17,784 nt of DNA from CAYWTX01 sp964461295 (GTDB lineage Bacteria > Planctomycetota > Phycisphaerae > SM23-33). The stretch covers positions 1-17,784 of the forward strand of contig CAYWTX010000251.1 of assembly GCA_964461295.1 (NCBI GenBank), in the 5' to 3' direction. Below are positions 7,773 through 14,266 of the stretch, one piece after another. Each line of letters starts with the position of its first letter. Position 1 is the stretch's first letter. A program made the position numbers and the translations under genes. The notes beneath the pieces were generated by a model. The model was not told where the DNA came from. It saw only the letters and a list, made by a program, of their open reading frames with translations, and did no database searches.

Positions 7773-7807
7773 TGGCAATCGGCAATTGGCAATCGGCAAT
7801 CGGCAAT
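7766..7807 (+). repeat. Heptamer tandem repeat array, six units
   Basis: Six contiguous 7-bp units alternate CGGCAAT, TGGCAAT, CGGCAAT, TGGCAAT, CGGCAAT, CGGCAAT. The array ends one base before the stop codon (complement of CTA at 7809-7811) of the lipoprotein gene. Confidence 0.92.
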
Positions 7808-7808
7808 A

Positions 7809-9026
7809 CTACTTCGGCCGCTGGAGTTTGCCGATGTCGATCGTGCTGATCGTGTACGGGGCGTCGAACTTCGTGTTCTTCAGGCCGGGGAACGGCATGT
7901 CGAAGTTGACGACGATCAACTCGTTGTTGCCGCGGAGAGCGGGTTCGCAGGGCTGATCGAGCAAGCCGTCGGCGCCGTCGGTGTCGCCGTTCTCCCACAG
8001 CGTCGTCACCTTGCCGTCGGGCAGCCAGACGACCTGGATGGCGTTCTTCTCCGAATCGGCCACGAAGATGCAGTTGCGGCTCTTGTCGTAGAAGATGCCG
8101 TCCACGCAGCTCATGACCGGCCAGGCCTTGACGAACTGGGCGACCTTGTCGACCTTGCCGTCGGCCTTGAACGTGACCTTGAACATGACGCCGTCGCCGA
8201 AGTTGCCGCTGTAGAGGTTGCCGTCGGCGTCGAAGGTCAGGCCGTCGGCGCCGGCCTTCTCGCCCTTGCGGTGGGCGACGGCGGGGTCCTTGTACTGGGT
8301 TTCCCACGTGGCGATGCAGTGCGGGTCGTCCTTGAACTTGTCCTTGGGCAGCAGCACGACCGGCTTGCCCGCGTTCATCTCGGCCAGGCTGATGCGGTAG
8401 ATGCCGCTCAGGGCCTTGTCGGGCACGTCGAAGAACGTGTCGCTGACGTACACGTCGTTGCCCTTGAACATTACGGCGTTGGCCAGCTTGAAGCCCTCGA
8501 CCACCACTTCCGTCTTGACGGCCTTGCCGTTCTTGACAACCACGCGGATCAGGCGGCTCTTGTGGGCTTTGTCGTAGAAGTACTGGTTGTCGGCCACGTA
8601 AAGGTTGCCGTCGGGCCCGAAGTCCATGCCCATGGGGCAGGCGACGCCGGTGTCAGGATGCGCGGGGAAGTCGGAGAAGGACTCCCACTTGTTGTCCTTG
8701 GTGATCTTCATCAACTTGCCGACGAACTTGTTGCGGGGCTTGGCGTTGGGGTCGTAGGTGTTGAAGTTGGGGCAGGCGACGATCATGTCGCCCCACTTGG
8801 CCAGGCGCACGCCGTCGGGCGTGTTGCCCGCCTGGCCGCACGAAACCAGCAACTTGGGCTTGAAGGGATTCGCCGCCGCCACGAGGGCAACCTTGGGGGC
8901 TTCCTTGGCCGAGGCTTTCGGAGTCTCCTTGGCCGAGGAAGGAGTGATCTTCCTCGCTTCGTCGCAACCCGCGAGCATCCCCACAAACGCCACCACGGCA
9001 GCCAGCAGCAGTCCAGTCGTTCTCAT
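7809..9026 (-). CDS. Lipoprotein with SMP-30/NHL-like beta-propeller
   Basis: This is a 405-aa predicted lipoprotein. The signal peptide MRTTGLLLAAVVAFVGMLAG ends in the lipobox LAGC with Cys21 as the lipid anchor, so it should be attached to a membrane and face the periplasm or outside. A short linker rich in Ser, Ala and Lys follows (SSAKETPKASAKEAP). The body carries repeated blade-like segments, MGMDFGPDGNLYVADN, GADGLTFDADGNLYSGN and CIFVADSEKNAIQVVWLPDG, as in SMP-30/gluconolactonase/NHL propellers. Hydrolysis of a sugar lactone is possible but no metal site was confirmed. Two ATGs compete: 9032 lies only 2 nt from GAAAGGA, while 9026 has an 8-nt gap and gives a normal lipoprotein signal, so 9026 is chosen. 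The SDR operon follows on the same strand after the 271-bp repeat-rich gap, so co-transcription is doubtful. Confidence 0.82.
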   Translation of the reverse strand: MRTTGLLLAAVVAFVGMLAGCDEARKITPSSAKETPKASAKEAPKVALVAAANPFKPKLLVSCGQAGNTPDGVRLAKWGDMIVACPNFNTYDPNAKPRNKFVGKLMKITKDNKWESFSDFPAHPDTGVACPMGMDFGPDGNLYVADNQYFYDKAHKSRLIRVVVKNGKAVKTEVVVEGFKLANAVMFKGNDVYVSDTFFDVPDKALSGIYRISLAEMNAGKPVVLLPKDKFKDDPHCIATWETQYKDPAVAHRKGEKAGADGLTFDADGNLYSGNFGDGVMFKVTFKADGKVDKVAQFVKAWPVMSCVDGIFYDKSRNCIFVADSEKNAIQVVWLPDGKVTTLWENGDTDGADGLLDQPCEPALRGNNELIVVNFDMPFPGLKNTKFDAPYTISTIDIGKLQRPK

Positions 9027-9329
9027 GGCCATCGTCCTTTCGTTTCTCGCGACCCGGGATTTGTGCCGTTCCAGAGCGAGCAGTCTACGCGCCCGCAAGA
9101 TGAAAACAACAAAATTGCGGCCCTGGGTTCGCGGGAGCAAATGGAAAGGGCGATTGGGTCGCGGCCAGCCGCTCAGGATCGCGTCGGCCAGGCCAGAGGT
9201 ACCCTTGCCCGCCCAAGAGACGATCGTGCGGCTGCGCCCCTCCGGCAGCGGCCCTACACCCCTGCGACCGGGTGAGGGGGAAGACGCCGAACCGGAGACA
9301 CCAAGCACGGCGAAAGCAGAGGCGAAAAT

Positions 9330-9363
9330 GGCACGCCCCGGCCGCATGTGGCCGTGGCGTGCC
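9330..9363. repeat. Nested inverted repeat (hairpin)
   Basis: The outer arms GGCACGCC (9330-9337) and GGCGTGCC (9356-9363) pair perfectly. Inner arms CGGCC (9339-9343) and GGCCG (9350-9354) continue the stem after one C/T mismatch, leaving the 6-nt loop GCATGT. With 13 paired bases in 34 nt it resembles the palindromes at 7629-7719 in its CGGCC/GGCCG core, so it may be a diverged relative or an operator or attenuator. Confidence 0.7.
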
Positions 9364-9442
9364 GCCGTGGGGAAGACCGGCGCCAGACGCCGAGCCGGGC
9401 CCGCCTGGGGATCCCTTGCCGAACCGGAAGCCTGCGCCGACA

Positions 9443-9459
9443 CGCGGAGGTTCTCCGCG
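9443..9459. repeat. Short perfect hairpin CGCGGAG-GTT-CTCCGCG
   Basis: A 7-bp GC-rich stem with a 3-nt loop lies 65 bp before the prepilin-like start. It has no T-run, so it is not a classical terminator. It could lie in the 5' leader of the downstream mRNA. Confidence 0.5.
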
Positions 9460-9523
9460 GGAGAAGGAGAATGAACTTGCCTGCGCGGCACGTCGCCTTG
9501 TAATCTAAGGCAAGAGGTGAGCC

Positions 9524-10612
9524 ATGCAGGCTGTCTGTCGTTCTGTCGGCACGCGTTGCCGAATTCGTAGGCGGCGAGCCTTCACGCTGACCGAGCTCTG
9601 TGTCATGATGGCGGTGATCGCTCTGCTGCTGATCATCCTGATTCCCGCGGTCAAGCCCGCGTTCGAGGTCGCCTATAAGACGCGGTGCCTGAACAACCTC
9701 GCGAAGATCGGCCAGGCGCTGCACTCCGGCCACACCGAAGGCACCAGCCTGCCCACGCCGGAGACATGGGTGGACGCGGCGGCCGCCAGCGCCAGCAAGG
9801 AGGTCCTGCGGTGCGACAAGGACACCACCAAGCGCAGCGACCCGTTCGCGGGCACTTTCCAGGACGTCTACCTGCTTCAGTACAATTACAACGCTCCCAC
9901 GACGGATTACGACGTGTCGTTCCTGATCAACGCCCTGGCGTCGGGCACCTCGGTGCCGGACCCCCAGTTGCGGGTCTGGTATCCCAAGGCCGGCATCGAT
10001 ACCCTCCAGAGCGGGTGGAAGACGAGAGGGTACGTGCCCACCGCCCTGGCCAGCAACCAGGCATTCGTCGCCGTCGGAGACGCCACCAGGCTTTCCTGCG
10101 GTGTGCTGATCACCTTCGGCGCCCGCATCGAGTTCGAGTCCTGGCCGAACGGCGGGGGAGGCGGCAGCCGCCATTGGCTCATGCAGGGCAAGGGCACGCC
10201 GCGCTGCCCGCTGCCGCGAAATGATTCCGTTGCCGCCGACATCGACGACAAGCAACTGCTGTGGCTCGCCAGTCCGGATGCCTCCCCGCCATATTTCCCC
10301 ACCGACCACCAGAAGGCGTGGCTCGGAGGGCAGGTGGAAGCCAGCTACGGCATGAACCGCATGGTGGACTCCCAGAACTACTCGCTCCGACAGCTGCTGG
10401 TGATGGACGCCAACGAGACGATCATTCGCGTGGGCACCACCAACAACGAGGACGCCGATGCCTTCAGCAGCGGGCCGGAAGGGGTCATCAGGGCGCGGCA
10501 CCTGGGCAAGGTGAACGTGCTGACGTGCGACGGCTCGGTCACGTCCTGGACCCTCCAGGACCTGCGGGCGGAGTATGACAAGGAGGGGCGAGGTCGATGG
10601 AACTCCCAATGA
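9524..10612 (+). CDS. Prepilin-like (N-methylation) H-X9-DG domain protein
   Basis: This 362-aa protein has a type IV pilin-like N-terminus: a basic leader (CRIRRRR), then A19|F20TLTE24 and the hydrophobic helix LCVMMAVIALLLIILIP. Glu24 is at +5 of the mature form, as prepilin peptidase substrates require. The residue before the cut is Ala, not the usual Gly. The C-terminus has RHLGKVNVLTCDGSV, which matches H-X9-DG exactly and marks the large planctomycete pseudopilin-like class (DUF1559/SBP_bac_10-related). Such proteins are thought to be anchored in the inner membrane and exposed outside; their role is unproven. The start at ATG 9524 has GAGGTGA just upstream. The stop codon touches the GTG start of the HEAT-repeat gene, which indicates translational coupling. 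Confidence 0.85.
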   Translation: MQAVCRSVGTRCRIRRRRAFTLTELCVMMAVIALLLIILIPAVKPAFEVAYKTRCLNNLAKIGQALHSGHTEGTSLPTPETWVDAAAASASKEVLRCDKDTTKRSDPFAGTFQDVYLLQYNYNAPTTDYDVSFLINALASGTSVPDPQLRVWYPKAGIDTLQSGWKTRGYVPTALASNQAFVAVGDATRLSCGVLITFGARIEFESWPNGGGGGSRHWLMQGKGTPRCPLPRNDSVAADIDDKQLLWLASPDASPPYFPTDHQKAWLGGQVEASYGMNRMVDSQNYSLRQLLVMDANETIIRVGTTNNEDADAFSSGPEGVIRARHLGKVNVLTCDGSVTSWTLQDLRAEYDKEGRGRWNSQ

Positions 10613-11299
10613 GTGTGGGCAATGATGGGCGTTAGGGCTGGATCGTCACGAAAGCGTCTGGCGTGGCTCGTCGCGGCGGGGGTGTGCGTCGTAGCGCTGG
10701 CGACGTGGTGGGCGTGGGATCGCCAACGAGGCGGGGGCGATCTGGCAGGCCTGGTTTCCAGCAGCGAGGCGGCCCGGCGGATGGAGGCCGCGCGCCAACT
10801 GGCCGAGCGGGACAGCGACGCCGCCAGGAAGCTTCTTCTACGCATGGTCGACGACAGCGACCCCGCGGTGGCGACGCAGGCCGTGGAATCGCTGGGCAAC
10901 CATCCCGATCCGGCGAGGCGAGAAGTGGTGGCCCGATTGCTGGGCGAACGCAACCGGCCGGCTCAGGTGCGGGCGATGGCCGCGGCGACGTACGGGCGGT
11001 TCGGCGGCGCCGACCCCACGCCCCTGATCGAGGCGATGGCATCGGGCGAAGACCCCGTTGTGCGCGCGGGGGCCGCGCACGGCCTGACGCGGCTGAAGGA
11101 CCCCCGTTCGCTGCCGGCGCTGCTTCTGGCGTTGGAGGATGGCGACGCGCGGGTGCGCCTGTGGGCGATCTCGGCCATCCACAAGATGACAGTGCGCCGG
11201 TTCCAATACAACGCCGCGGTCGCCCCGGCCGAGCAACGCGAAGTGATCCAGCGGATCAAGGATTACCTGCGGTCCTGTGGCGTTCAGGGGATCGAGTAG
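10613..11299 (+). CDS. Membrane-anchored HEAT-repeat protein
   Basis: This 228-aa protein has one N-terminal membrane helix (about 15-33, LAWLVAAGVCVVALATWWAW) after a basic stretch, so the rest is probably outside the cytoplasm. From about residue 45 to the end there are four or five helical HEAT/PBS-lyase-like repeats: SDPAVATQAVESLGN, RPAQVRAMAAATYGRFG, DPVVRAGAAHGLTRLKDP and DGDARVRLWAISAIHKM. HEAT repeats usually bind other proteins and have no catalysis. Three starts are possible: GTG 10613, directly after the prepilin-like stop, or ATG 10622 or 10625. The purine-rich AAGGAGGGGCGAGG near 10580-10593 is too far from any of them, which favours coupling to the upstream gene. A structural partner of the pseudopilin-like protein is plausible but unproven. 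Confidence 0.8.
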   Translation: MWAMMGVRAGSSRKRLAWLVAAGVCVVALATWWAWDRQRGGGDLAGLVSSSEAARRMEAARQLAERDSDAARKLLLRMVDDSDPAVATQAVESLGNHPDPARREVVARLLGERNRPAQVRAMAAATYGRFGGADPTPLIEAMASGEDPVVRAGAAHGLTRLKDPRSLPALLLALEDGDARVRLWAISAIHKMTVRRFQYNAAVAPAEQREVIQRIKDYLRSCGVQGIE

Positions 11300-11310
11300 C
11301 TTCACGCGTC

Positions 11311-11362
11311 CGCCGCAGCAAGCGGCGCCCTGCCTGGAAACATCCGCCGCAGCACGCGGCGG
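11311..11362 (+). terminator. Twin GC hairpins, possible terminator or repeat
   Basis: Two near-identical hairpins lie 33 bp apart downstream of the HEAT gene: CGCCGC-AGCAA-GCGGCG (11311-11327) and CCGCCGC-AGCAC-GCGGCGG (11344-11362). Neither is followed by a T-run, so they may act in factor-dependent termination or simply be a dispersed palindromic repeat. Confidence 0.5.
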
Positions 11363-11474
11363 CTCCGCGGGTTCTCATCTCGAAGATCGCCGCTCCTCAT
11401 CCATGTCCGACCAATTGCGTTCTGCTCCATGCGCACGTACTCTCTCCTTTCACGTGACCGAGAAGGGAGAACCC

Positions 11475-12566
11475 ATGAACGTGGCAATGGCGCTACTCCT
11501 GACCGCCGGCCTGGCGATGGCGCGGGACGCGAACAAGGACGGCAACATGAGCGGCAGCGTGAAACGCGACGCCGGCAAGGTGTGGATCGACGGCGTGGAC
11601 AAGTACCAGGTGATGTGCCCGCTGTACGAGAGCGTGCGGATCGTCCTGGCCGCACGCGGAGAAAAGCACACGCCGGCCTACCTCCAGGGGATCAGCGGCA
11701 GCGCGTTCCGCATCGGCGGCATCTGCCCCTGCGCGCCCACCTGCGCCAACTGGAAGAGGACCGAGGATGTCATCAAGCTGCTCGGCTACGAACTGGAGTA
11801 TCTCAAGCTCGGCGGCAAGAAGGGCGACGACCTCGCGGCGGCGACGAAACAGATTGTGCAGCGCGTGCGGCAGGAGATCGACGCCGGCCGCGCCGTGCTC
11901 CTGTGGGAGGCGTTCACCACAGCCGAGTGGGACGTGGTGTTCGGTTACGATGCCGCGAAGGGGCAACTCCTCGGCCGCGGGTCGCACATCGGCAACGACA
12001 AGCCCTACACGACGGCTGCGGAGAACCGCATGGCCGGCGGCAAGGCGTGCCCGCCGGTGGGCGCGATTCTCATCGGACGCAAAACCGGCAAGTTCGATGC
12101 CCGCGCCGCGGAAACCGCCTCCCTGCAGGAAGCGATGCGCCACGCCCGCTGGCAGCCGCAAGCGGCGCCCAAGCCCAACGCGAAGGACTGGGGGATGTAC
12201 TACGGCCTAGCCTGCTGGGACCGCTGGATCGCCGACTTCCGCAAGGAACCCAAGCGGGCCGGCAACGGCAGCCAGTACTGCTACAACATTGTGCGAAGCA
12301 CACACCGCGCGGCCGGCGGCTTCCTGCGCGAGATCGCGCCGAAGTACGCAAATGGCTGCGAACTGCTCACTCAGGCTGCCGCGTGCTTTGAGAAGGAGGC
12401 CGGAATCCTCGACGGCGGCCAAGACCTGCTGTGCTGGTCGGCCCCAAAGGATCTGACGGCCGAGCACTGCCGCAAGGCGGCCGACGTGCTTCAGAAGGCC
12501 CGCGACCAGTACGCGGCGGGTATTGAGCTTGTGGCGAAGGCGCTGGATGCGGAAGGGGTGAAGTAG
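11475..12566 (+). CDS. Secreted protein with C39/BtrH-like papain-fold domain (tentative)
   Basis: This is a 363-aa protein with a short signal peptide (MNVAMALLLTAGLAMA). Residues about 38-215 have the pattern of papain-like C39/BtrH N-terminal domains: a candidate nucleophile Cys48 at the start of a helix (QVMCPLYESVRIVLAARGE), then the loop GISGSAFRIGGICPCAPTCANW, a variable region, and the late strand pair AVLLWEAFTTAEWDVVFGYD. In active C39-like peptidases a His would be expected just before the final strand; here the positions read AEW, so the enzyme may be inactive or use another residue. Cys84, Cys86 and Cys90 form a small cluster. The C-terminal half is helical with further Cys residues and no assignment. 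The start at ATG 11475 follows AAGGGAGA, and the frame is open for 66 codons upstream. I am sure it is a gene; the family call is a pattern match from memory. Confidence 0.6.
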   Translation: MNVAMALLLTAGLAMARDANKDGNMSGSVKRDAGKVWIDGVDKYQVMCPLYESVRIVLAARGEKHTPAYLQGISGSAFRIGGICPCAPTCANWKRTEDVIKLLGYELEYLKLGGKKGDDLAAATKQIVQRVRQEIDAGRAVLLWEAFTTAEWDVVFGYDAAKGQLLGRGSHIGNDKPYTTAAENRMAGGKACPPVGAILIGRKTGKFDARAAETASLQEAMRHARWQPQAAPKPNAKDWGMYYGLACWDRWIADFRKEPKRAGNGSQYCYNIVRSTHRAAGGFLREIAPKYANGCELLTQAAACFEKEAGILDGGQDLLCWSAPKDLTAEHCRKAADVLQKARDQYAAGIELVAKALDAEGVK

Positions 12567-12633
12567 AGGGGGTGAGACAGCGCGACGCAGGAATGATCGG
12601 AGCCGCGGCGCCTGACGGATCCTCCACCCCAGC

Positions 12634-12662
12634 TTGAACTTTCCGCCCGCACGCCCTACCAT
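12634..12662 (+). promoter_or_regulatory. Candidate trpS promoter for a leaderless mRNA
   Basis: TTGAAC (12634-12639) and TACCAT (12657-12662) match the -35 and -10 consensus at 4 of 6 positions each, with the ideal 17-bp spacer. The trpS ATG begins 10 nt after the -10, so the transcript would have almost no 5' leader. This agrees with the lack of a Shine-Dalgarno sequence there. Confidence 0.45.
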
Positions 12663-12672
12663 CGCCTGCACT

Positions 12673-13659
12673 ATGGCAAAGAAAAAGGTGCTATCCGGCA
12701 TTCAGCCGTCGGGGCGTCTGCACATCGGCAACTACTTTGGCGCCGTGCGGCAGTTCGTCCAGCTCCAGCAAGACGGGCACGAGTGCTACTACTTCCTGGC
12801 CAACTACCACGCGCTCACCAGCCTCCAGGACGCCGCCACTCTCGTAGACCTCACGCGGCACCTGACGGCCGGGTATCTCGCCCTGGGCGTCGATCCCGAG
12901 CGCAGCGTGTTCTTCTGCCAGTCAGACGTGCCGCAGGTGACCGAACTGTGCTGGGTCCTGAACACCGTCTGCCCGGTGAGCCTGATGGAGAAGGCCCACA
13001 GCTTCAAGGACAAGGTGGCCCGCGGCCTGGCCCCCAACATGGGCCTGTTCGGCTACCCCGTGCTCCAGGCGGCCGACATCGTCATCTACGACACCGACCT
13101 GGTGCCCATCGGGCAGGACCAGAAGCAACACGTGGAAATGACCCGCGACCTGGCCGGCAAGTTCAACCGCACGTACAACCAGGACGTGCTACGCCTGCCC
13201 GACCCATACATCCTGCCCGACGTGGCCGTCGTGCCGGGCATCGACGGCCAGAAGATGTCCAAGAGCTACGGCAACGCGATCGAGATCTTCCAGACGGACA
13301 AGCAGACGCGGAAGCGCTGCGCCCAGATCGTGACCGACTCGACCCCGCTGGAACAGCCCAAGGACCCCGACGCGTGCAACGTGTTCGCGCTGCTCAGGCT
13401 GCTGCTGTCGCCGGAAGAGACGGCCGAGATCGCCGCCAAGTATCGCGCTGGCGGCTACGGCTACGGGCACGCCAAGACGCTGTTGGCCGAGCGGATCAAC
13501 GATCTGTTCGCCGAGCCGCGGGAGAAGTACGACAAGCTGATGGCCGACCCGAAGCACCTCGACGACGTCCTGGCCGAGGGCGGGCGCAAGGCCCGCGCCG
13601 TGGCGGAAGCGACGATGGCCCGCGTCCGCGCCGCGACGGGCATCGTCACGCACCCATAA
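12673..13659 (+). CDS. trpS: Tryptophan--tRNA ligase
   Basis: At 328 aa this is the standard length for bacterial TrpS. It joins tryptophan to tRNA-Trp with ATP in the cytoplasm. Class I signatures are clear: PSGRLHIGN at 12-20 (HIGH motif variant HIGN) and KMSKS at 194-198 in DGQKMSKSYGN. Other typical segments are GIQPSG, YYFLANYHALT, FCQSDVP, VPIGQDQKQHVEMTRDLA and the final TGIV. ATG 12673 is chosen because homologues begin just before the VLSGIQPSG strand; the in-frame TTG at 12634 overlaps the candidate -35 box. No Shine-Dalgarno sequence precedes the ATG, so the gene may be translated as a leaderless message. The DUF4258-like gene follows after 10 bp and is probably co-transcribed. Confidence 0.97.
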   Translation: MAKKKVLSGIQPSGRLHIGNYFGAVRQFVQLQQDGHECYYFLANYHALTSLQDAATLVDLTRHLTAGYLALGVDPERSVFFCQSDVPQVTELCWVLNTVCPVSLMEKAHSFKDKVARGLAPNMGLFGYPVLQAADIVIYDTDLVPIGQDQKQHVEMTRDLAGKFNRTYNQDVLRLPDPYILPDVAVVPGIDGQKMSKSYGNAIEIFQTDKQTRKRCAQIVTDSTPLEQPKDPDACNVFALLRLLLSPEETAEIAAKYRAGGYGYGHAKTLLAERINDLFAEPREKYDKLMADPKHLDDVLAEGGRKARAVAEATMARVRAATGIVTHP

Positions 13660-13669
13660 GAGGATTGGG

Positions 13670-13933
13670 ATGGACCCGCAGGTGCATTGGCCGGAATGGT
13701 GGGAGTGGGAACTGGATGTCTCGCGTCATGTCCGGCGTCGCATGGTGAAGCGGGAGTTCTCTGAGACCGACCTGCGCGTGATGCTGACGGATGCGAGAAG
13801 CTATTGCCGAGCTGAGGACCCGGACCGGTTTCTGATTCAGACGAAGTGGCACGGTCGTCCGTGGGTGGTGGTAGTGGAGCCGGACGCTATTCAGACTATT
13901 CTTGCCGTTGTTACGGCTTACGAGGTAGAATGA
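13670..13933 (+). CDS. DUF4258-like small protein, possible toxin partner
   Basis: This 87-aa protein has the outline of the DUF4258 family: a helix with His20 and basic residues (SRHVRRRMVKREFSETDLRVML, compare HA..RM..RGIS..DV), then a beta sheet (FLIQTKWHGRPWVVVVEPD) and a final strand, AVVTAYEVE (compare vvTvy). The fold is thought to be related to RelE/BrnT-like ribonuclease toxins, and members often sit next to DUF2283 genes. The start at ATG 13670 has AAGAGGATTGGG upstream. The stop overlaps the start of the next gene in ATGA. It lies 10 bp after trpS, so it may share that transcript. Toxicity is inferred from family and context only. Confidence 0.72.
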   Translation: MDPQVHWPEWWEWELDVSRHVRRRMVKREFSETDLRVMLTDARSYCRAEDPDRFLIQTKWHGRPWVVVVEPDAIQTILAVVTAYEVE

Positions 13934-14226
13934 AAGCGATGGCCAAAGAAATCTGCCTGGAAATGTCGTATCGCAACGGCAAACCATTTGCCGGCTATCT
14001 GTACTTCACCGACAAGCGGCAAGAAGGTGCCGCGAAGACTCGCCAGATGGCGCCGGGACTTGTGGTCGACTTCGCTGCCGATGGATGCCCTCTGGGGATC
14101 GAGATCGTGCATCCTGCCATCGTCACGCCGGAGGCCGTCAACTCCCTTCTGGCGGAACTTGGCCAGGAGGCGATGGACGAGCAGGAGCTTGCTCCGCTCC
14201 GCCAGGTCTTGGCCCTCGCCTCCTGA
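13930..14226 (+). CDS. DUF2283-like small protein, possible antitoxin partner
   Basis: This 98-aa protein has DUF2283-like features: strands MSYRNGKPFAGYLYF and then GLVVDFAADGCPLGIEIVHP (about 43-62), matching the family core (vDyD.dG..vGiEil..s). A helical acidic tail (LLAELGQEAMDEQELAPLRQVL) follows. The start at 13930 overlaps the upstream stop codon by 4 bp (ATGA), a sign of translational coupling; ATG 13939 is an alternative. DUF2283 proteins are commonly found beside DUF4258 genes and are regarded as candidate antitoxins or regulators. The unit ends 40 bp before the convergent DUF4139-like gene. Confidence 0.72.
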   Translation: MKAMAKEICLEMSYRNGKPFAGYLYFTDKRQEGAAKTRQMAPGLVVDFAADGCPLGIEIVHPAIVTPEAVNSLLAELGQEAMDEQELAPLRQVLALAS

Positions 14227-14266
14227 TGCGGGCCCGCCGTCTCTTCTTCCGTCACGTCCCCCCCGC

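Larger units (their letters stand above)
7560..7807. repeat. Composite palindromic repeat element, MITE/REPIN-like
   Basis: This element occupies the 271-bp gap between the SDR start and the lipoprotein stop. Its outer parts are heptamer arrays in opposite orientation: four degenerate units on the minus strand at 7560-7587 and six on the plus strand at 7766-7807. Overlapping them is a perfect 33-bp inverted repeat (7581-7613 and 7740-7772), whose arms contain CTGGGTATCCACGTGACTC and its complement. The 126-bp centre holds four short palindromes in 24-bp phase. There is no coding capacity beyond low-complexity peptides. The right end reaches to within 1 bp of the lipoprotein stop codon. It looks like a non-autonomous palindromic element, but no target-site duplication was identified. 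Confidence 0.7.
9027..9523. other. Divergent intergenic region, about 500 bp, no gene seen
   Basis: This lies between the divergent lipoprotein and prepilin-like genes. Open frames crossing it have no ribosome binding site or domain. It contains two good hairpins (9330-9363 and 9443-9459). A weak promoter candidate for the prepilin-like gene is TTGCCT at 9477-9482 with TAATCT at 9501-9506 (18-bp spacer), of low confidence. Confidence 0.45.

Noticed and set aside
7608..7850. Small frames giving HGRDARAT-like and AIGNWQSAIGN-like peptides
   Set aside because: They are translations of the 24-bp palindrome set and the heptamer array, present in several frames, so they are repeat artefacts and not proteins.
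9254..10609. A 451-codon minus-strand frame opposite the prepilin-like gene
   Set aside because: No domain; the plus strand carries the prepilin motif and the H-X9-DG motif.
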